Source: Brooklawnia cerclae (lineage in GTDB: Bacteria > Actinomycetota > Actinomycetes > Propionibacteriales > Propionibacteriaceae). From it: 64,000 bases of DNA. Positions 8,687-18,446 of this stretch are shown here, piece after piece. The DNA lies in NCBI RefSeq assembly GCF_011758645.1, contig NZ_JAAMOZ010000001.1, positions 2,232,001-2,296,000 on the forward strand, read 5' to 3'. Within the stretch, counting starts at the first letter, position 1. Each line of letters starts with the position of its first letter. The notes under the pieces are model-generated. The model was given only the letters and a program-made list of their open reading frames with translations, was not told where the DNA came from and made no database searches. The position numbers were made by a program, and so were the translations under genes.

Positions 8687-9379
8687 GTGGCGTTGATGAT
8701 GGAGTCCCTGGGACTGGCCCCAACGTATGTCGACTACCAGGTCGGCCTCCGCGCGCAGGAACGCGTCCACAACGAGGTGCAGCGGGGCGCGCGGGACGAC
8801 ACGGTGCTGTTCTGTGAGCACGAGCCGGTCTACACCGCAGGACGCCAGGCACGCCCCGATGAGTACCCCTGGGACGGTACCCCCGTCGTGGAGATACCCC
8901 GTGGGGGCAAGGTCACCTGGCACGGCCCGGGTCAACTCGTCGCCTACCCCATCGTCCGGCTGGCGATTCCCCTCAACGCGGTGAAATACGTGCGCGCTCT
9001 GGAAGGCATCATCATGGACGTCCTGTCGGACCTCGGCGTCCACTCCACGCGGGTTGAAGGGCGCACCGGTGTCTGGCTGCCCGCCGACGACCGCGGCCCG
9101 GAACGAAAGATCGCGGCCATCGGCATCCACATCTCGAAGTGGATCACCATGCACGGCCTGGCGCTCAACTGCAACAACGACCTGCGGCCCTTCGGACGCA
9201 TCATCCCCTGCGGCATCGAGGACGCGGGCGTGACCTCCATCAGTCAGGAACTCGGGCGCGAGATCACTCCCGCCGATGTGATCGAGCGCCTGCAACTCGG
9301 TTTCCGATCGAGCGCAGCACTGCACGAGTTGCTCGCGCAATCCCGGCCCGAGCAACCCCGACCCGAGAAGGTGGCCTGA
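8687..9379 (+). CDS. lipB: Octanoyltransferase LipB
   Basis: A 230-residue enzyme transferring octanoyl groups from acyl carrier protein to lipoyl domains. The block [12 protein letters not shown] (72-83) is the family signature; K141 and C175 (IIPCGI) are the catalytic Lys and Cys. GTG at 8687 has TAAGG upstream; ATG at 8696 or 8699 could also serve. Only 1 nt separates it from lipA, forming the two-step lipoate operon. It is divergent from the FadR-type regulator gene. Confidence 0.97.
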   Translation: MALMMESLGLAPTYVDYQVGLRAQERVHNEVQRGARDDTVLFCEHEPVYTAGRQARPDEYPWDGTPVVEIPRGGKVTWHGPGQLVAYPIVRLAIPLNAVKYVRALEGIIMDVLSDLGVHSTRVEGRTGVWLPADDRGPERKIAAIGIHISKWITMHGLALNCNNDLRPFGRIIPCGIEDAGVTSISQELGREITPADVIERLQLGFRSSAALHELLAQSRPEQPRPEKVA

Positions 9380-9380
9380 G

Positions 9381-10376
9381 ATGACGACCGAGACCGGCAC
9401 CCGCAAGCTCCTCAGGCTGGAGTTGCGCAACGCCTCCGTGCCCATCGAGGAGAAGCCCGAATGGCTGCGCAACACCGCCAGCCTGGGCCCCAACTACCTC
9501 CACCTCAAGGACATGGCGCGCTCGCGCGGGCTGCACACGGTGTGTGAGGAGGCCGGATGCCCCAACATCTACGAATGCTGGGAAGACCGCGAGGCATCCT
9601 TCCTCATCGGCGGCTCGGTGTGCACGCGCCGTTGCGACTTCTGCGACATCGCAACCGGGCGCCCGATGATGATCGACGTGGCCGAGCCCCGCAAGGTCGC
9701 CGAATCGGTGCGCGAGTTGGGCTTGCGATACGCGACGGTCACCGGAGTCGCGCGCGATGACGAGCCGGACGGCGCAGCCTGGCTGTACGCGGAGACGATC
9801 CGTGCCATCCACACCATGAGCCCGGGAACCGGCGTCGAGATCTTGATACCGGACTTCCGCGGCGACCGCGATGCGCTCGGCCAGGTCGCTGCCGCACGAC
9901 CCGAGGTGTTCGCGCACAACCTCGAGACCGTGCCACGCATCTTCAAGAAGATCCGGCCCGCCTTCAGCTACGAGGGCTCACTCGACGTACTCGCCTTCGG
10001 CAAGGAACACGGGCTCATCACCAAGTCGAACCTCATCCTGGGTATGGGTGAGACCGACGACGAGGTGTACGAGGCCATGTGCGACCTGGTCGACTCGGGC
10101 TGTGACATCCTCACATTGACGCAGTACCTGCGGCCTTCTGCACTGCACCACCCGATCGACAGGTGGGTTCCCCCGAAGAAGTTCATCGAGTACGCGAAGC
10201 TGGCGAACGAGCTCGGATTCCTGGGTGTGATGGCCGGGCCGATGGTTCGTTCCTCCTACCGGTCAGGCCGGCTCTGGGCGCGCGTCATGAACAAGCTGGG
10301 CAGGTCGATTCCACCCGAGCTCGCCCATATCGCGGACGAGGGCACGGCTCGGCAGGAGGCCAGCCGCCTGCTGTGA
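9381..10376 (+). CDS. lipA: Lipoyl synthase LipA
   Basis: A 331-residue radical-SAM enzyme inserting two sulfurs into octanoylated proteins. The auxiliary cluster cysteines are C55, C60 and C66 ([12 protein letters not shown]) and the SAM cluster cysteines C81, C85 and C88 (CTRRCDFC). It follows lipB directly, and AAGG inside the end of lipB serves as ribosome binding site. Length and motifs are normal for actinobacterial LipA. The iron-sulfur clusters link it functionally to the suf operon later in the window. Confidence 0.98.
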   Translation: MTTETGTRKLLRLELRNASVPIEEKPEWLRNTASLGPNYLHLKDMARSRGLHTVCEEAGCPNIYECWEDREASFLIGGSVCTRRCDFCDIATGRPMMIDVAEPRKVAESVRELGLRYATVTGVARDDEPDGAAWLYAETIRAIHTMSPGTGVEILIPDFRGDRDALGQVAAARPEVFAHNLETVPRIFKKIRPAFSYEGSLDVLAFGKEHGLITKSNLILGMGETDDEVYEAMCDLVDSGCDILTLTQYLRPSALHHPIDRWVPPKKFIEYAKLANELGFLGVMAGPMVRSSYRSGRLWARVMNKLGRSIPPELAHIADEGTARQEASRLL

Positions 10377-10395
10377 GCCGAGGTGCGCCGCGCCG

Positions 10396-10690
10396 GTCCT
10401 CGAGCCTGTCGAAAGGACCACACCCCCGTTTCGACAGGCTCAACGGCCGGTCCTTGAGCCTGGCGGCGGGTCCTTGAGCCTGTCGAAAGGACCACACCCA
10501 CCGTTTCGACAAGCTCAACGGCCGGTCCTTGAGCCTGTCGGCGGGTCCTTGAGCCTGTCGAAAGGACCACACCCACCGTTTCGACAAGCTCAACGGCCGG
10601 TCCTCGAGCCTGTCGGCGGGTCCTTGAGCCTGTCGGCCGGTCCTTGAGCCTGTCGAAAGGACCACACCCACCGTTTCGACAGGCTCAACG
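10396..10690 (+). repeat. Cluster of about 12 TTGAGCCTGTCGAA-type repeats
   Basis: Between the convergent lipA and tsf, the 14-mer TTGAGCCTGTCGAA and its complement TTCGACAGGCTCAA (or the AAGCTC form) occur about twelve times, some ending in GTCGG instead of GTCGAA. Forward and inverted copies alternate around an AAGGACCACACCCACCG spacer, so each pair can fold into a hairpin. Related clusters occur at 34.2, 42.6, 45.6 and 51.8 kb. No gene is seen here. Confidence 0.9.
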
Positions 10691-10749
10691 CCCGTCTGAC
10701 CGGAGCGCCCGGCGCCGTTCTCACGCAGAACGCACCGAACACACCGAAC

Positions 10750-10789
10750 GACAGAGGCGGCGGCCCCCATGGGGGCCGCCGCCTCTGTC
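10750..10789 (-). terminator. 40-bp perfect palindrome, likely tsf terminator
   Basis: A perfect palindrome from GACAGAGGCGGCGG to its complement, centred on CCCCCATGGGGG, begins 16 nt after the tsf stop. It would form a very stable hairpin in either transcript. Only a short T-rich stretch follows on the plus strand and little on the minus, so strict intrinsic termination is likely but not certain; it may work bidirectionally together with the neighbouring repeats. Confidence 0.75.
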
Positions 10790-10805
10790 GTTGTTCTCGG
10801 TTGGA

Positions 10806-11615
10806 TCAGGCGCCGACGACGAAGCGAACGAAGCGCTTGATCGTCACGCCGGCATCCTTGGCCAGCTGGCCGACCGACTTCTTGTCATCGGTGATCGACT
10901 GCTGCTCGTACAGGCAGGTCTCCTTGTAGAAGGCGTTGACGCGCCCCTCGACGATCCGCGGGATGATCTTCTCGGGCTTGCCCTCCTCCAGAGCGGCCTC
11001 GGTGGCGATGCGCTTCTCGCGCTCGATCACCTCGGCGGGCACGTCTGCGGGCGTCACGTAGTCGGGCCGCATCGAAGCGATCTGCAGGGTGACCTGATGG
11101 ACGAACTCCTCGTCATCCCCCTCGTACTCGACCAGGACGCCGACCTGCGGCGGGAGGTCCTGGCTGCGCCGGTGGAGATAGGTGTGCACCGAACCATCGA
11201 AGTGCGCCACGTTGGCGAGTTCGAGCTTCTCGCCGATCGTGGCCTCAAGAGCGCCCACCGCGTCCGCGACGGTGCCCTCGCCGAGCGGAAGCGCCAACGC
11301 GGTCGCCGCGTCGGTCGCCCCACCCTGCTCGACAGCGGCCACGACCCGCTCGGCGAGATCGATGAACTCCTGGTTCTTCGCGACGAAGTCGGTCTCGGAG
11401 CCGAGTTGGATCAGCGAACTGCCAGTGGCGGCCACGAGGCCGTTGTTGGCGGAACGGTCGCTGCGCTTGGCCACCTTCGCGGCACCCGACACGCGCAGCA
11501 GTTCGATCGCGCGCTCGAAGTCGCCCTCGGCCTCGGTCAGCGCCTTCTTGGCGTCCATCATGCCGGCGCCGGTCTGGTCGCGCAGCTTCTTCACATCAGC
11601 GGCGGTAATTGCCAT
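10806..11615 (-). CDS. tsf: Translation elongation factor Ts
   Basis: A 269-residue nucleotide exchange factor for EF-Tu. It starts MAITAADVKKLRDQTGAGMM, the conserved N-terminal domain, and the core has SETDFVAKN, the residues that contact EF-Tu. AGGAGA precedes the ATG. It follows rpsB by 40 nt in the same direction, the universal rpsB-tsf pair. The frame stays open upstream of this ATG, but the conserved N-terminus fixes the start. Confidence 0.98.
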   Translation of the reverse strand: MAITAADVKKLRDQTGAGMMDAKKALTEAEGDFERAIELLRVSGAAKVAKRSDRSANNGLVAATGSSLIQLGSETDFVAKNQEFIDLAERVVAAVEQGGATDAATALALPLGEGTVADAVGALEATIGEKLELANVAHFDGSVHTYLHRRSQDLPPQVGVLVEYEGDDEEFVHQVTLQIASMRPDYVTPADVPAEVIEREKRIATEAALEEGKPEKIIPRIVEGRVNAFYKETCLYEQQSITDDKKSVGQLAKDAGVTIKRFVRFVVGA

Positions 11616-11655
11616 GTTCTCCTGGTGTCCTTTTCGCGTTGTGGACGGGCTGTTG

Positions 11656-12579
11656 TCACTTGGCCTCGGCGGCGTCCGCGGCTGCAGGCTCCGGCTCTGC
11701 GGGCTCGTCGGCCTTCGGCTGCTCGGCGGCTGCCTCACCCTCCGCTGCAGGCTCCTCGGTCTTGCCTTCCTCGGCCTTACCCTCCTCGGCCTTGCTCTCC
11801 TCGGCCTTACCCTCCTCGGACGTGGCCAGCAGTTCACGCTCCCAATCGGGCATCGGCTCGACCTCGGCCTGATCGCCGGATCCGCCCTGCGAACGGTTCA
11901 CGAGGCCGTCGGCCACGGCGTCGGCGACGATCCTGGTGAGCAGCGAGACGGAGCGGATCGCGTCGTCGTTGCCCGGGATCGGGTAGTCGACCTCGTCCGG
12001 ATCGCAGTTGGTGTCGAGGATCGCGACCACCGGAATGTGCAGCTTGCGTGCCTCGTCGATGGCCAGGTGTTCCTTCTTGGTGTCCACGATCCACACGGCC
12101 TGCGGAACGCGGGTCATGTCGCGGATGCCGCCGAGGGACTTCTCGAGCTTGTCCTTCTCGCGACGCAGGCCCAGGAGCTCCTTCTTGGTCAGACCGCCGG
12201 GAACCACGTTCTCGAGGTCCATCGACTCGAGTTCCTTGAGCCGCGCGATGCGCTTGCTGATGGTGGAGAAGTTCGTGAGCATACCGCCCAGCCAACGCTG
12301 GTTGACGAACGGCATGCCGACGCGGGTGGCCTGCTCGGCGATGGCCTCCTGCGCCTGCTTCTTGGTGCCGACGAACAGCACCTGGCCTCCGCGGGCAACG
12401 ACGCCGCTGACGAAGGTGTACGACTTGTCGATGTAAGTCAGCGACTGACGCAAGTCGATGATGTAGATGCCGTTTCGCTCGTTGAAGATGAACCGCTTCA
12501 TCTTCGGGTTCCAACGCCGCGTCTGGTGCCCGAAGTGGACGCCGTTCTCAAGCAGCTGACGAGTGGTGACCACGGCCAT
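11656..12579 (-). CDS. rpsB: 30S ribosomal protein S2 with acidic C-terminal tail
   Basis: A 307-residue S2. The start [19 protein letters not shown] is the conserved N-terminus; AGGA lies 6 nt before this ATG, whereas an ATG 6 nt earlier would have no spacing. The core ends near residue 250, and the remaining tail is built of K-A-E-E-G/S-like repeats and Ala/Glu/Pro. Such low-complexity acidic tails occur on S2 in several actinobacteria. First gene of the rpsB-tsf unit. Confidence 0.97.
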   Translation of the reverse strand: MAVVTTRQLLENGVHFGHQTRRWNPKMKRFIFNERNGIYIIDLRQSLTYIDKSYTFVSGVVARGGQVLFVGTKKQAQEAIAEQATRVGMPFVNQRWLGGMLTNFSTISKRIARLKELESMDLENVVPGGLTKKELLGLRREKDKLEKSLGGIRDMTRVPQAVWIVDTKKEHLAIDEARKLHIPVVAILDTNCDPDEVDYPIPGNDDAIRSVSLLTRIVADAVADGLVNRSQGGSGDQAEVEPMPDWERELLATSEEGKAEESKAEEGKAEEGKTEEPAAEGEAAAEQPKADEPAEPEPAAADAAEAK

Positions 12580-12930
12580 GGTCATTCCTTTCCGGGGCAC
12601 CCGCCTGCCGCTAGGCCTGCTGCGGGCGCCCGATCGTGTGGGCACGCAGCCCACTGGGTTCTTCCGGTGACTGGTCGCCACCGCCTGACGTGCCACCGCA
12701 CCCCGCCCGATCACCGTGTGGTGCCGAGACCTCGGGAGCCCGGTCCGGGGGCTCGCCCCGGTTTGGCACATGCGAAGTCAGCCCGCATATGCGAACTGCG
12801 GGAACCATCTTACGCAGTCGAGTTGAAGGGCGCCAACCACGATGCTCCGCGTAGGCCGCGGCCGCACCGAACTTGTCCACAGGGACGACGATTCTGGCGC
12901 ACGGACCCCGGACTCACCAACAACCTAAGC
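12580..12930. other. Divergent intergenic region between rpsB and the M23 peptidase gene
   Basis: About 350 bp without a convincing gene. The part next to rpsB is GC-rich with several short inverted repeats (for example GGGCGCCC), consistent with a structured ribosomal-protein leader, but I cannot assign a known leader motif. A 10-bp CGCATATGCG palindrome lies near 12787. Promoters for both directions should lie here; none is clear enough to place. Confidence 0.4.
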
Positions 12931-13968
12931 ATGCAACCATCCCGGATTCACCCGGCACCTGCGGCGCCCGATGGAAGACGACGCCGCACCTCGCCTTTCT
13001 GTCCTCTCGCCGTCACAAGAGGCGCGGCGATCCTGGGCCTCGTGCTGCTCCTGATCACGTGCATGCTCGGCCTTGTCGGCGCGGGGACGCAACTGTCTGC
13101 CGCGTCCCCCACGTCGCGGGTCGTTCCCCTGCCCGGCCCGGTGCTGCGGGACTTCGAGGCCGCCGAGCCCGACTGGTTGCGGGGGCATCGTGGTGTCGAC
13201 CTCGGCGGCGACGCGGGCGCCCAGGTGATGGCGGCCGCCGACGGCACGGTCGCCTGGGTCGGGACGATCAACGGGGTCTCCATGGTGAGCGTTCAGCACC
13301 CCGACGGTATCCGCACCACCTACCAGCCCGTGGATCCCGCAGTCTCGCGGGGCGAGGCCGTCCGTGCGGGTCAGATGCTGGGCACGCTGCTCCCGGGGCA
13401 TTGCACGACCGGCGCCTGCCTGCACTGGGGCGTGCGCCAGGGCGAGCGTTACCTCGACCCGATGGTCTGGCTCGGCGGCGGTGCAGCAGGCGAGGTGCGG
13501 CTGCTGCCCAGATCGGCCGTACCGCGCCAACAGCCACCGGAAGGAGCGATCGAATCGGCTGACGCGGTGACCGCGCTCGCGGGTGGCCTGCCCGTCGCTG
13601 GGCCCGTGACGTCCCCGTTCGGGTCACGCGTCAATCCGATCAGCGGCGCGACCGAGTTCCACGACGGCATCGACATCGGAGTCCCGTGCGGGACGCCGGT
13701 GGTCGCGTCCGCGCCTGGCGTCGTCCTCGCGGCAGGAACGGCCGGAGGCTTCGGGCTACGGGTGGAGCTGGATCATGGCACGGTCGGCGGCGCACAACGA
13801 GGGTCGTCCTACTCGCATCTGTCGAGGATCGACGTGAGCGCCGGCCAGCAGGTGCGGGCCGGCGAGATCGTCGGTCTGGTGGGGACGACGGGGTACTCGA
13901 CCGGCTGCCACCTTCATTATTCGGTCACCGTCGACGGTTCCACGGTCGATCCCCTGGGCGTGGGCTGA
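12931..13968 (+). CDS. Membrane-anchored peptidase with two M23 (LytM) domains, first one degenerate
   Basis: 345 residues. A basic N-terminus and one membrane segment (31-50) place the rest outside the cell, where M23 zinc peptidases cut peptidoglycan cross-links. The first M23 domain has H86 and D90 (HRGVDL) but its HxH motif reads CLHWG, with C163 in place of the first His. The second has all zinc ligands: H244, D248 and H327-L-H329. The start ATG is chosen because it gives a normal signal-anchor; the frame is open far upstream through rpsB antisense. Its place beside rpsB-tsf is common in actinobacteria. The second domain is probably the active one; the first may bind substrate or regulate. 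Confidence 0.88.
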   Translation: MQPSRIHPAPAAPDGRRRRTSPFCPLAVTRGAAILGLVLLLITCMLGLVGAGTQLSAASPTSRVVPLPGPVLRDFEAAEPDWLRGHRGVDLGGDAGAQVMAAADGTVAWVGTINGVSMVSVQHPDGIRTTYQPVDPAVSRGEAVRAGQMLGTLLPGHCTTGACLHWGVRQGERYLDPMVWLGGGAAGEVRLLPRSAVPRQQPPEGAIESADAVTALAGGLPVAGPVTSPFGSRVNPISGATEFHDGIDIGVPCGTPVVASAPGVVLAAGTAGGFGLRVELDHGTVGGAQRGSSYSHLSRIDVSAGQQVRAGEIVGLVGTTGYSTGCHLHYSVTVDGSTVDPLGVG

Positions 13969-14024
13969 GGCATCGGATGCTCGCGAAAAACCGGGCCCGC
14001 GGACGAACCGGGGCGGACGGACGG

Positions 14025-14960
14025 TCAGGCCCGCGGATGGGCCAGCTGGAACGCCTGGCGCAGGCGTTCCCCGCTGACATGGGTGTAGATCTGCGTGGTC
14101 GCGGGCGAGGCGTGCCCGAGCATCTCCTGGACGCTCCGCAGATCGGCGCCTCCCTCCAGCAGATGCGTGGCCATCGCATGGCGCAGGCCGTGCGGCCCGA
14201 TGTCGGGGGCATCCGGTATGGCGCGCATCGCCTCGTGGACGACACGCCTGGCGACCCTCGGATCGAGGCGTCCTCCACGGTGACCGAGGAACACCGCCTG
14301 CCGCGAGGCAGGACCGATCCATTCGGGACGCCGGGCGAGCCACGCGTCCAGGGCACGCAGGGCGGGCACGCCGACGGGCACGGTGCGCTCCTTGTCACCT
14401 TTGCCGAGCACACGCAGCACCCCGCGGTCGAGGTCGATGTCGGAAAGGTCGAGCCCGCAGAGTTCCGAGACGCGCAGCCCGGAGCTGTAGAGCACCTCCA
14501 GGATCGCGACATTGCGAACGGCGGCCGGGGTGTCGTCCAGTTGCGCCGCGTCCATCACCGCTTTCATGAGCGTCTCGGCATCGTCCCGGGTCAGCGTTCG
14601 TGGAAGGCGACGGGGCACTTTGGGCGACTTGAGCGCAGCCGCCGGGTCGTCGACGACGAATCCCCGGGACCGCGCCCAGCGGAAGAACACCCTGCACGCG
14701 CCACTGCGCCGCTGCAGCGTGGCCGCCGACAGCCCTGCCGACTGCTCACCTGCGAGCCAACCCCGCAGATCGGCGAGACCGACCTGATCGAGTCTCTCGA
14801 CGCCGTTGGCGAGCAGATGACGCATGAGATCGTCCACGTCGCCGCGATAGGCGCGCACCGTGTGCTCCGAGCGGTTCTCCTGCCAGGTCAGATGCTCGGC
14901 GAACTCGTCCAGCACCTCCTGGAAGCCGGCCGGCAGCTCGCGGGGCGTCGGTTCGTCCAC
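14025..14960 (-). CDS. xerC: Tyrosine recombinase XerC
   Basis: A 311-residue site-specific recombinase. It has a SAM-like N-terminal core-binding domain and a catalytic domain with R164 (GLRVSEL), K188, H258-x2-R261 (HGLRH), H284 and nucleophile Y293 (IYTHVS). Such proteins resolve chromosome dimers at dif. GTG at 14960 has GGAGG 6 nt upstream. Convergent with the M23 gene. The position next to the rpsB region, and not a prophage, favours the housekeeping XerC; XerC versus XerD cannot be decided from motifs alone. Confidence 0.9.
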   Translation of the reverse strand: MDEPTPRELPAGFQEVLDEFAEHLTWQENRSEHTVRAYRGDVDDLMRHLLANGVERLDQVGLADLRGWLAGEQSAGLSAATLQRRSGACRVFFRWARSRGFVVDDPAAALKSPKVPRRLPRTLTRDDAETLMKAVMDAAQLDDTPAAVRNVAILEVLYSSGLRVSELCGLDLSDIDLDRGVLRVLGKGDKERTVPVGVPALRALDAWLARRPEWIGPASRQAVFLGHRGGRLDPRVARRVVHEAMRAIPDAPDIGPHGLRHAMATHLLEGGADLRSVQEMLGHASPATTQIYTHVSGERLRQAFQLAHPRA

Positions 14961-15091
14961 TACGCACCTCCTCGATCCAGCATCCCCCTTCGCGCCCCAC
15001 GGCTGGCGGAGCCGCACGGGAGGTCGTATAAGTTGGGTTGGTCAGGCCCCGCTACGGGCCGCGCAGACAGCTGGACAGAAGGTGGGCGAGA

Positions 15092-15679
15092 ATGCCAACT
15101 CCACGGGAATGGGCCGAACGGGGCACGATACGGCGGATCACTCGATGGGACGAGACCGTCATGCGAACGCCGACCCGGCCCGTCACCGAGTTCGGGGACG
15201 ACCTGCAGAGTCTGGTCGCCGACATGTTCGCCACGATGGAGGCCGCGGACGGCGTGGGACTGGCGGCCCCACAGATCGGGATCGATCTGGCGATCTTCGT
15301 CTACCACTGCCCCGACGCCGACAACCATCTGCGCCACGGAGTGGTGTGCAACCCGGTCGTCACTCTTCCCGAGGGGAAGGACCGGCGCCTGGACGCCACC
15401 GAGGAGGGCTGCCTCAGCTGGCCGGGAGCCTATCAGCCCTTGGCACGCCCCGATCATGCGGTCTGCGAGGGCGCCGACGAGCACGGGGAACCGGTACGGA
15501 TCGAAGCGACGGGGCTGCTGGCCCGGTGCGTCCAGCACGAGACCGACCACCTGCACGGCACGGTGTTCGGCGACCGCCTGTCGAACCGGTCGCGGCGCCT
15601 GCTCGACAAGCAGAAGGAGCAACAGGCGCACCTGTACCCGGAGAACTGGCCGGTCAACCCCAAAGGCAAGTCGCTGTAG
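15092..15679 (+). CDS. def: Peptide deformylase
   Basis: A 195-residue metalloenzyme removing formyl groups from nascent proteins. All three motifs are present: GVGLAAPQIG (54-63), EGCLSW with metal ligand C107, and HETDH with H149, E150 and H153. The start MPTPREW is supported by AAGGTG upstream. Divergent from xerC. Actinobacteria often carry two def genes, so this need not be the only one. Confidence 0.96.
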   Translation: MPTPREWAERGTIRRITRWDETVMRTPTRPVTEFGDDLQSLVADMFATMEAADGVGLAAPQIGIDLAIFVYHCPDADNHLRHGVVCNPVVTLPEGKDRRLDATEEGCLSWPGAYQPLARPDHAVCEGADEHGEPVRIEATGLLARCVQHETDHLHGTVFGDRLSNRSRRLLDKQKEQQAHLYPENWPVNPKGKSL

Positions 15680-15758
15680 GAGTCCGCCGGAATCCCGAGG
15701 ATTCCACGGCACGCCGAATGGGCCTCCCGCCCCCCGGCGGGACGATAGGCTCCCACAC

Positions 15759-17465
15759 GTGTCCAGGGATTTCGAATTCGTCCGTCGCAATGGCCGCAGG
15801 GTCGTCCGTGTCGCCGCCAGAGGCCGCGATGTGCTCAACAACCCGATGATCAACTTTGGAACCGCCTTCACCACCGAACAGCGGGAGTCCCTGGGACTCA
15901 CGGGTCTGATGCCGAGCGCAGTCGTGGGCATGGAGGCCCAGCTCCGCCGCGTCTATCGGCAGTACTCCCACGAGCCCACCGATCTGGCCAAGTACATCTA
16001 CCTCAGCACGATGCAGGACCGCAACGAGACGCTGTTCTATCGCCTGCTCACCGAGAACATCGAGGAGATGCTGCCGATCGTCTACACCCCGACGATCGGC
16101 AAGGCGATCCAGGAGTACAGCCACTGGTATCACAAGCCGCGCGGGGTCTACCTCAACATCGATCATCCCGAGGACATCGTGAATTCGCTGCAGGCCGACG
16201 GCCGCGGCGCGGACGACATCGACCTCATCGTCGTCACCGACTCGGAAGGCATCCTGGGCATCGGGGACCAGGGAGTCGGCGGAGTCGCGATCACGGTCGG
16301 CAAGCTGAGCGTCTACACGGCCGCGGCGGGGATCCACCCCCACAGGGTGCTGCCCGTCGTCCTCGACACCGGCACCGACAACCTGGACCTGCTCAACGAC
16401 CCCGGTTATCTGGGCATACGCCACGCCCGGGTGCGCGGTGAGGAGTACGACCAGTTCGTGCGCAGCTTCGTGGACGCGGTCACCGAGTGCTTCCCCCATG
16501 CTCTGCTCCACTGGGAGGATTTCGCGGCCGGCAACGCGCATCGCATTCTCGCCCGGTATCGCGACGAGATCTGCACGTTCAACGACGACATCCAGGGAAC
16601 GGCGGGGGTCGTGGTGGCAGCGCTGCTGTCCGCGGTCAGAACCACCCGGAGTCGGCTGGAGGACCATCGCATCGTCATCCACGGGGCGGGCACCGCGGGG
16701 GTCGGCATCGCGAACCTGCTTGTGGACGTGATGGTGAGCGAGGGCATGACGCGGGCTGAAGCCACCCGCCACTTCTGGGGACTGTCGAGCCACGGCCTGC
16801 TGATCGAAGGCGGTCGGCAGCGCGATTTCCAGGCCCCGTTCGCCCGGCCCCGCAACGAGGTGGACAACTGGAAGCTGGACGTGCCCGGCGAATACCGCCT
16901 GGCGGATGTCATCCGCAACGTGCAGCCCACGATCCTGATCGGCACGTCCGCCCAGGCGGGCGCGTTCACCCGGCCGATCGTCACCGACATGGCCGCGCAC
17001 TGTGAACGCCCGATCATCATGCCTTTGTCGAACCCGACGGCCCGCGCGGAAGCTCTCCCCTCCGACCTTCTCGACTGGACGGACGGGGCAGCCCTGATCG
17101 CGACCGGCTCGCCGTTCGAACCCGTCGTCCACAACGATGTGACCTACAACATCGCACAGGCGAACAACGCGCTGATCTTCCCGGGCATCGGGCTCGGCGT
17201 GATCACCTCGCTGGCCTCCCGGGTCACCGACACCATGATCGCCGCTGCCGCTGCCGCCGTCGCCTCGGCGGTCACCGATCGGCGTCCGGGTGCCTCGCTG
17301 CTTCCGACCATGACCCAGCTGCGCAGCATCTCGGCCCGCGTCGCGGTCGCCGTCGCGGAGGTCGCGGAGAAGGAGGGCCTTGCGGGACGCGAACTCACCA
17401 CGCCGATCCAGGAGGTCTACGACAACATGTGGCAGCCGGTGTACCCCGAGGTCGAGGTCATCTGA
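15759..17465 (+). CDS. NAD-dependent malic enzyme
   Basis: A 568-residue enzyme for oxidative decarboxylation of malate to pyruvate. The order is malic domain (EMLPIVYTPTIGKA, the catalytic Tyr block; later GILGIGDQGVGG), metal-binding FNDDIQGTAGV, then the NAD domain with HGAGTAGVGIA and SNPTARAEA. The length of about 560 residues fits the large NAD-linked type. GTG at 15759 gives VSRDFEFV; the ribosome binding site is weak. It stands alone between def and an rRNA methylase gene. NAD versus NADP preference cannot be proven from sequence by eye. Confidence 0.93.
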   Translation: MSRDFEFVRRNGRRVVRVAARGRDVLNNPMINFGTAFTTEQRESLGLTGLMPSAVVGMEAQLRRVYRQYSHEPTDLAKYIYLSTMQDRNETLFYRLLTENIEEMLPIVYTPTIGKAIQEYSHWYHKPRGVYLNIDHPEDIVNSLQADGRGADDIDLIVVTDSEGILGIGDQGVGGVAITVGKLSVYTAAAGIHPHRVLPVVLDTGTDNLDLLNDPGYLGIRHARVRGEEYDQFVRSFVDAVTECFPHALLHWEDFAAGNAHRILARYRDEICTFNDDIQGTAGVVVAALLSAVRTTRSRLEDHRIVIHGAGTAGVGIANLLVDVMVSEGMTRAEATRHFWGLSSHGLLIEGGRQRDFQAPFARPRNEVDNWKLDVPGEYRLADVIRNVQPTILIGTSAQAGAFTRPIVTDMAAHCERPIIMPLSNPTARAEALPSDLLDWTDGAALIATGSPFEPVVHNDVTYNIAQANNALIFPGIGLGVITSLASRVTDTMIAAAAAAVASAVTDRRPGASLLPTMTQLRSISARVAVAVAEVAEKEGLAGRELTTPIQEVYDNMWQPVYPEVEVI

Positions 17466-17499
17466 GGTCTTCCGACTCGGGACGTGGCCAGCTGCCGGC

Positions 17500-18303
17500 T
17501 CAGCGGATGCGCAACTCGTAGCAGGCCACGGCCGCCGCGGCGGCAACGTTCAGCGAGTCGATGCCGTGCCCCATGGGTATGCGCACGACGACGTCGGCCT
17601 GGCTCAGCCAGTGCGCGCTGAGCCCGTCGCCTTCGGTCCCCAGCAGCAGGGCGAGCTTGCGGTGCCTGGCGACGAGATCCGCGGCCAGGTCGTCCAGGGT
17701 CACCGAATCGTCCCGCAAAGCCATGGCCGCGATCATGAACCCCTGTTCGCGCAGACGCTGCAGGCCCCCGCGCCAGTCGTCCAATCGTGCCCACGGAAGT
17801 GAGAACACCGCACCCATGGACGTCTTGATCGCCCGGCGGTAGAGCGGGTCAGCAGCGCGCGGGGCGAGCAGCGCACCGTCCCAGCCGAGCCCGGCCACGC
17901 TGCGGAGGATCGCCCCGACATTCGTGTGATCGACGATGTCCTCGCAGACCACCAGACGCTGGGCATCCAGCAGATCGTCCATCCGCCAGCGCGTGACCCG
18001 CTCCAATGAGGCCAGCGCTCCTCTGTGCACATGGAATCCGGTGACCCGCTCGGCGAGCGCCTCGTCCACGACGTACACCGGCGCCTCACTGCGTTGCAGA
18101 ATGTCGGCCAGGCCGTTCAGCCACCGCTCGGCGAGCAGGAACGACCGAGGACGATACCCCGCCTCGACCGCGCGGCGGATCACCTTCTCACCCTCGGCAA
18201 TGAACAGTCCTTCGTCGGCCTCCAGGCTTCGCCTCAACGAGACGTCCCGCAGGTCGACGTAGTCGTGCAGCCGCTCGTCGTGCGGGTCGTCGATCGAGAT
18301 CAT
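17500..18303 (-). CDS. TrmH/SpoU-family RNA methyltransferase
   Basis: About 267 residues. An N-terminal substrate-binding part (GLFIAEGEKVIRRA) precedes a SPOUT knot with three family motifs: VCEDIVDHTNVGAILRS, LLLGTEGDGLS and RIPMGHGIDSLNVAAAAAV. Such enzymes 2'-O-methylate ribose in rRNA or tRNA; the exact site is unknown. ATG at 18303 is used; GTG at 18312 is equally possible, neither having a clear ribosome binding site. Convergent with the malic enzyme gene. Confidence 0.93.
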   Translation of the reverse strand: MISIDDPHDERLHDYVDLRDVSLRRSLEADEGLFIAEGEKVIRRAVEAGYRPRSFLLAERWLNGLADILQRSEAPVYVVDEALAERVTGFHVHRGALASLERVTRWRMDDLLDAQRLVVCEDIVDHTNVGAILRSVAGLGWDGALLAPRAADPLYRRAIKTSMGAVFSLPWARLDDWRGGLQRLREQGFMIAAMALRDDSVTLDDLAADLVARHRKLALLLGTEGDGLSAHWLSQADVVVRIPMGHGIDSLNVAAAAAVACYELRIR

Positions 18304-18446
18304 GTGGGCCACGGGCGGTGATCATAGCCCGGGCCGACGATCGCAAGGCCCCGTGAGACGCGAGACGACCAGGCGAGCGAGCGCAGGCGTCCCGCGTTCC
18401 GAAATGCGGCGTCACATCAACGTAACACCTTGTTCGACTAGCCTCC

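Noticed and set aside
12783-12800. CGCATATGCG palindrome resembling the dyads before the methyltransferase
   Set aside because: Only the 10-bp core matches and there is no second copy beside it; chance occurrence is likely in 64 kb.
13686-15758. Very long N-terminal extension of the malic enzyme frame
   Set aside because: The frame stays open but crosses xerC antisense and def in another frame; conserved malic enzyme sequence begins at the GTG at 15759.
15654-17546. 630-codon open frame antisense to the malic enzyme gene
   Set aside because: Long antisense frames are expected in high-GC DNA; its translation is low in hydrophobic structure and the sense strand has all malic enzyme motifs.
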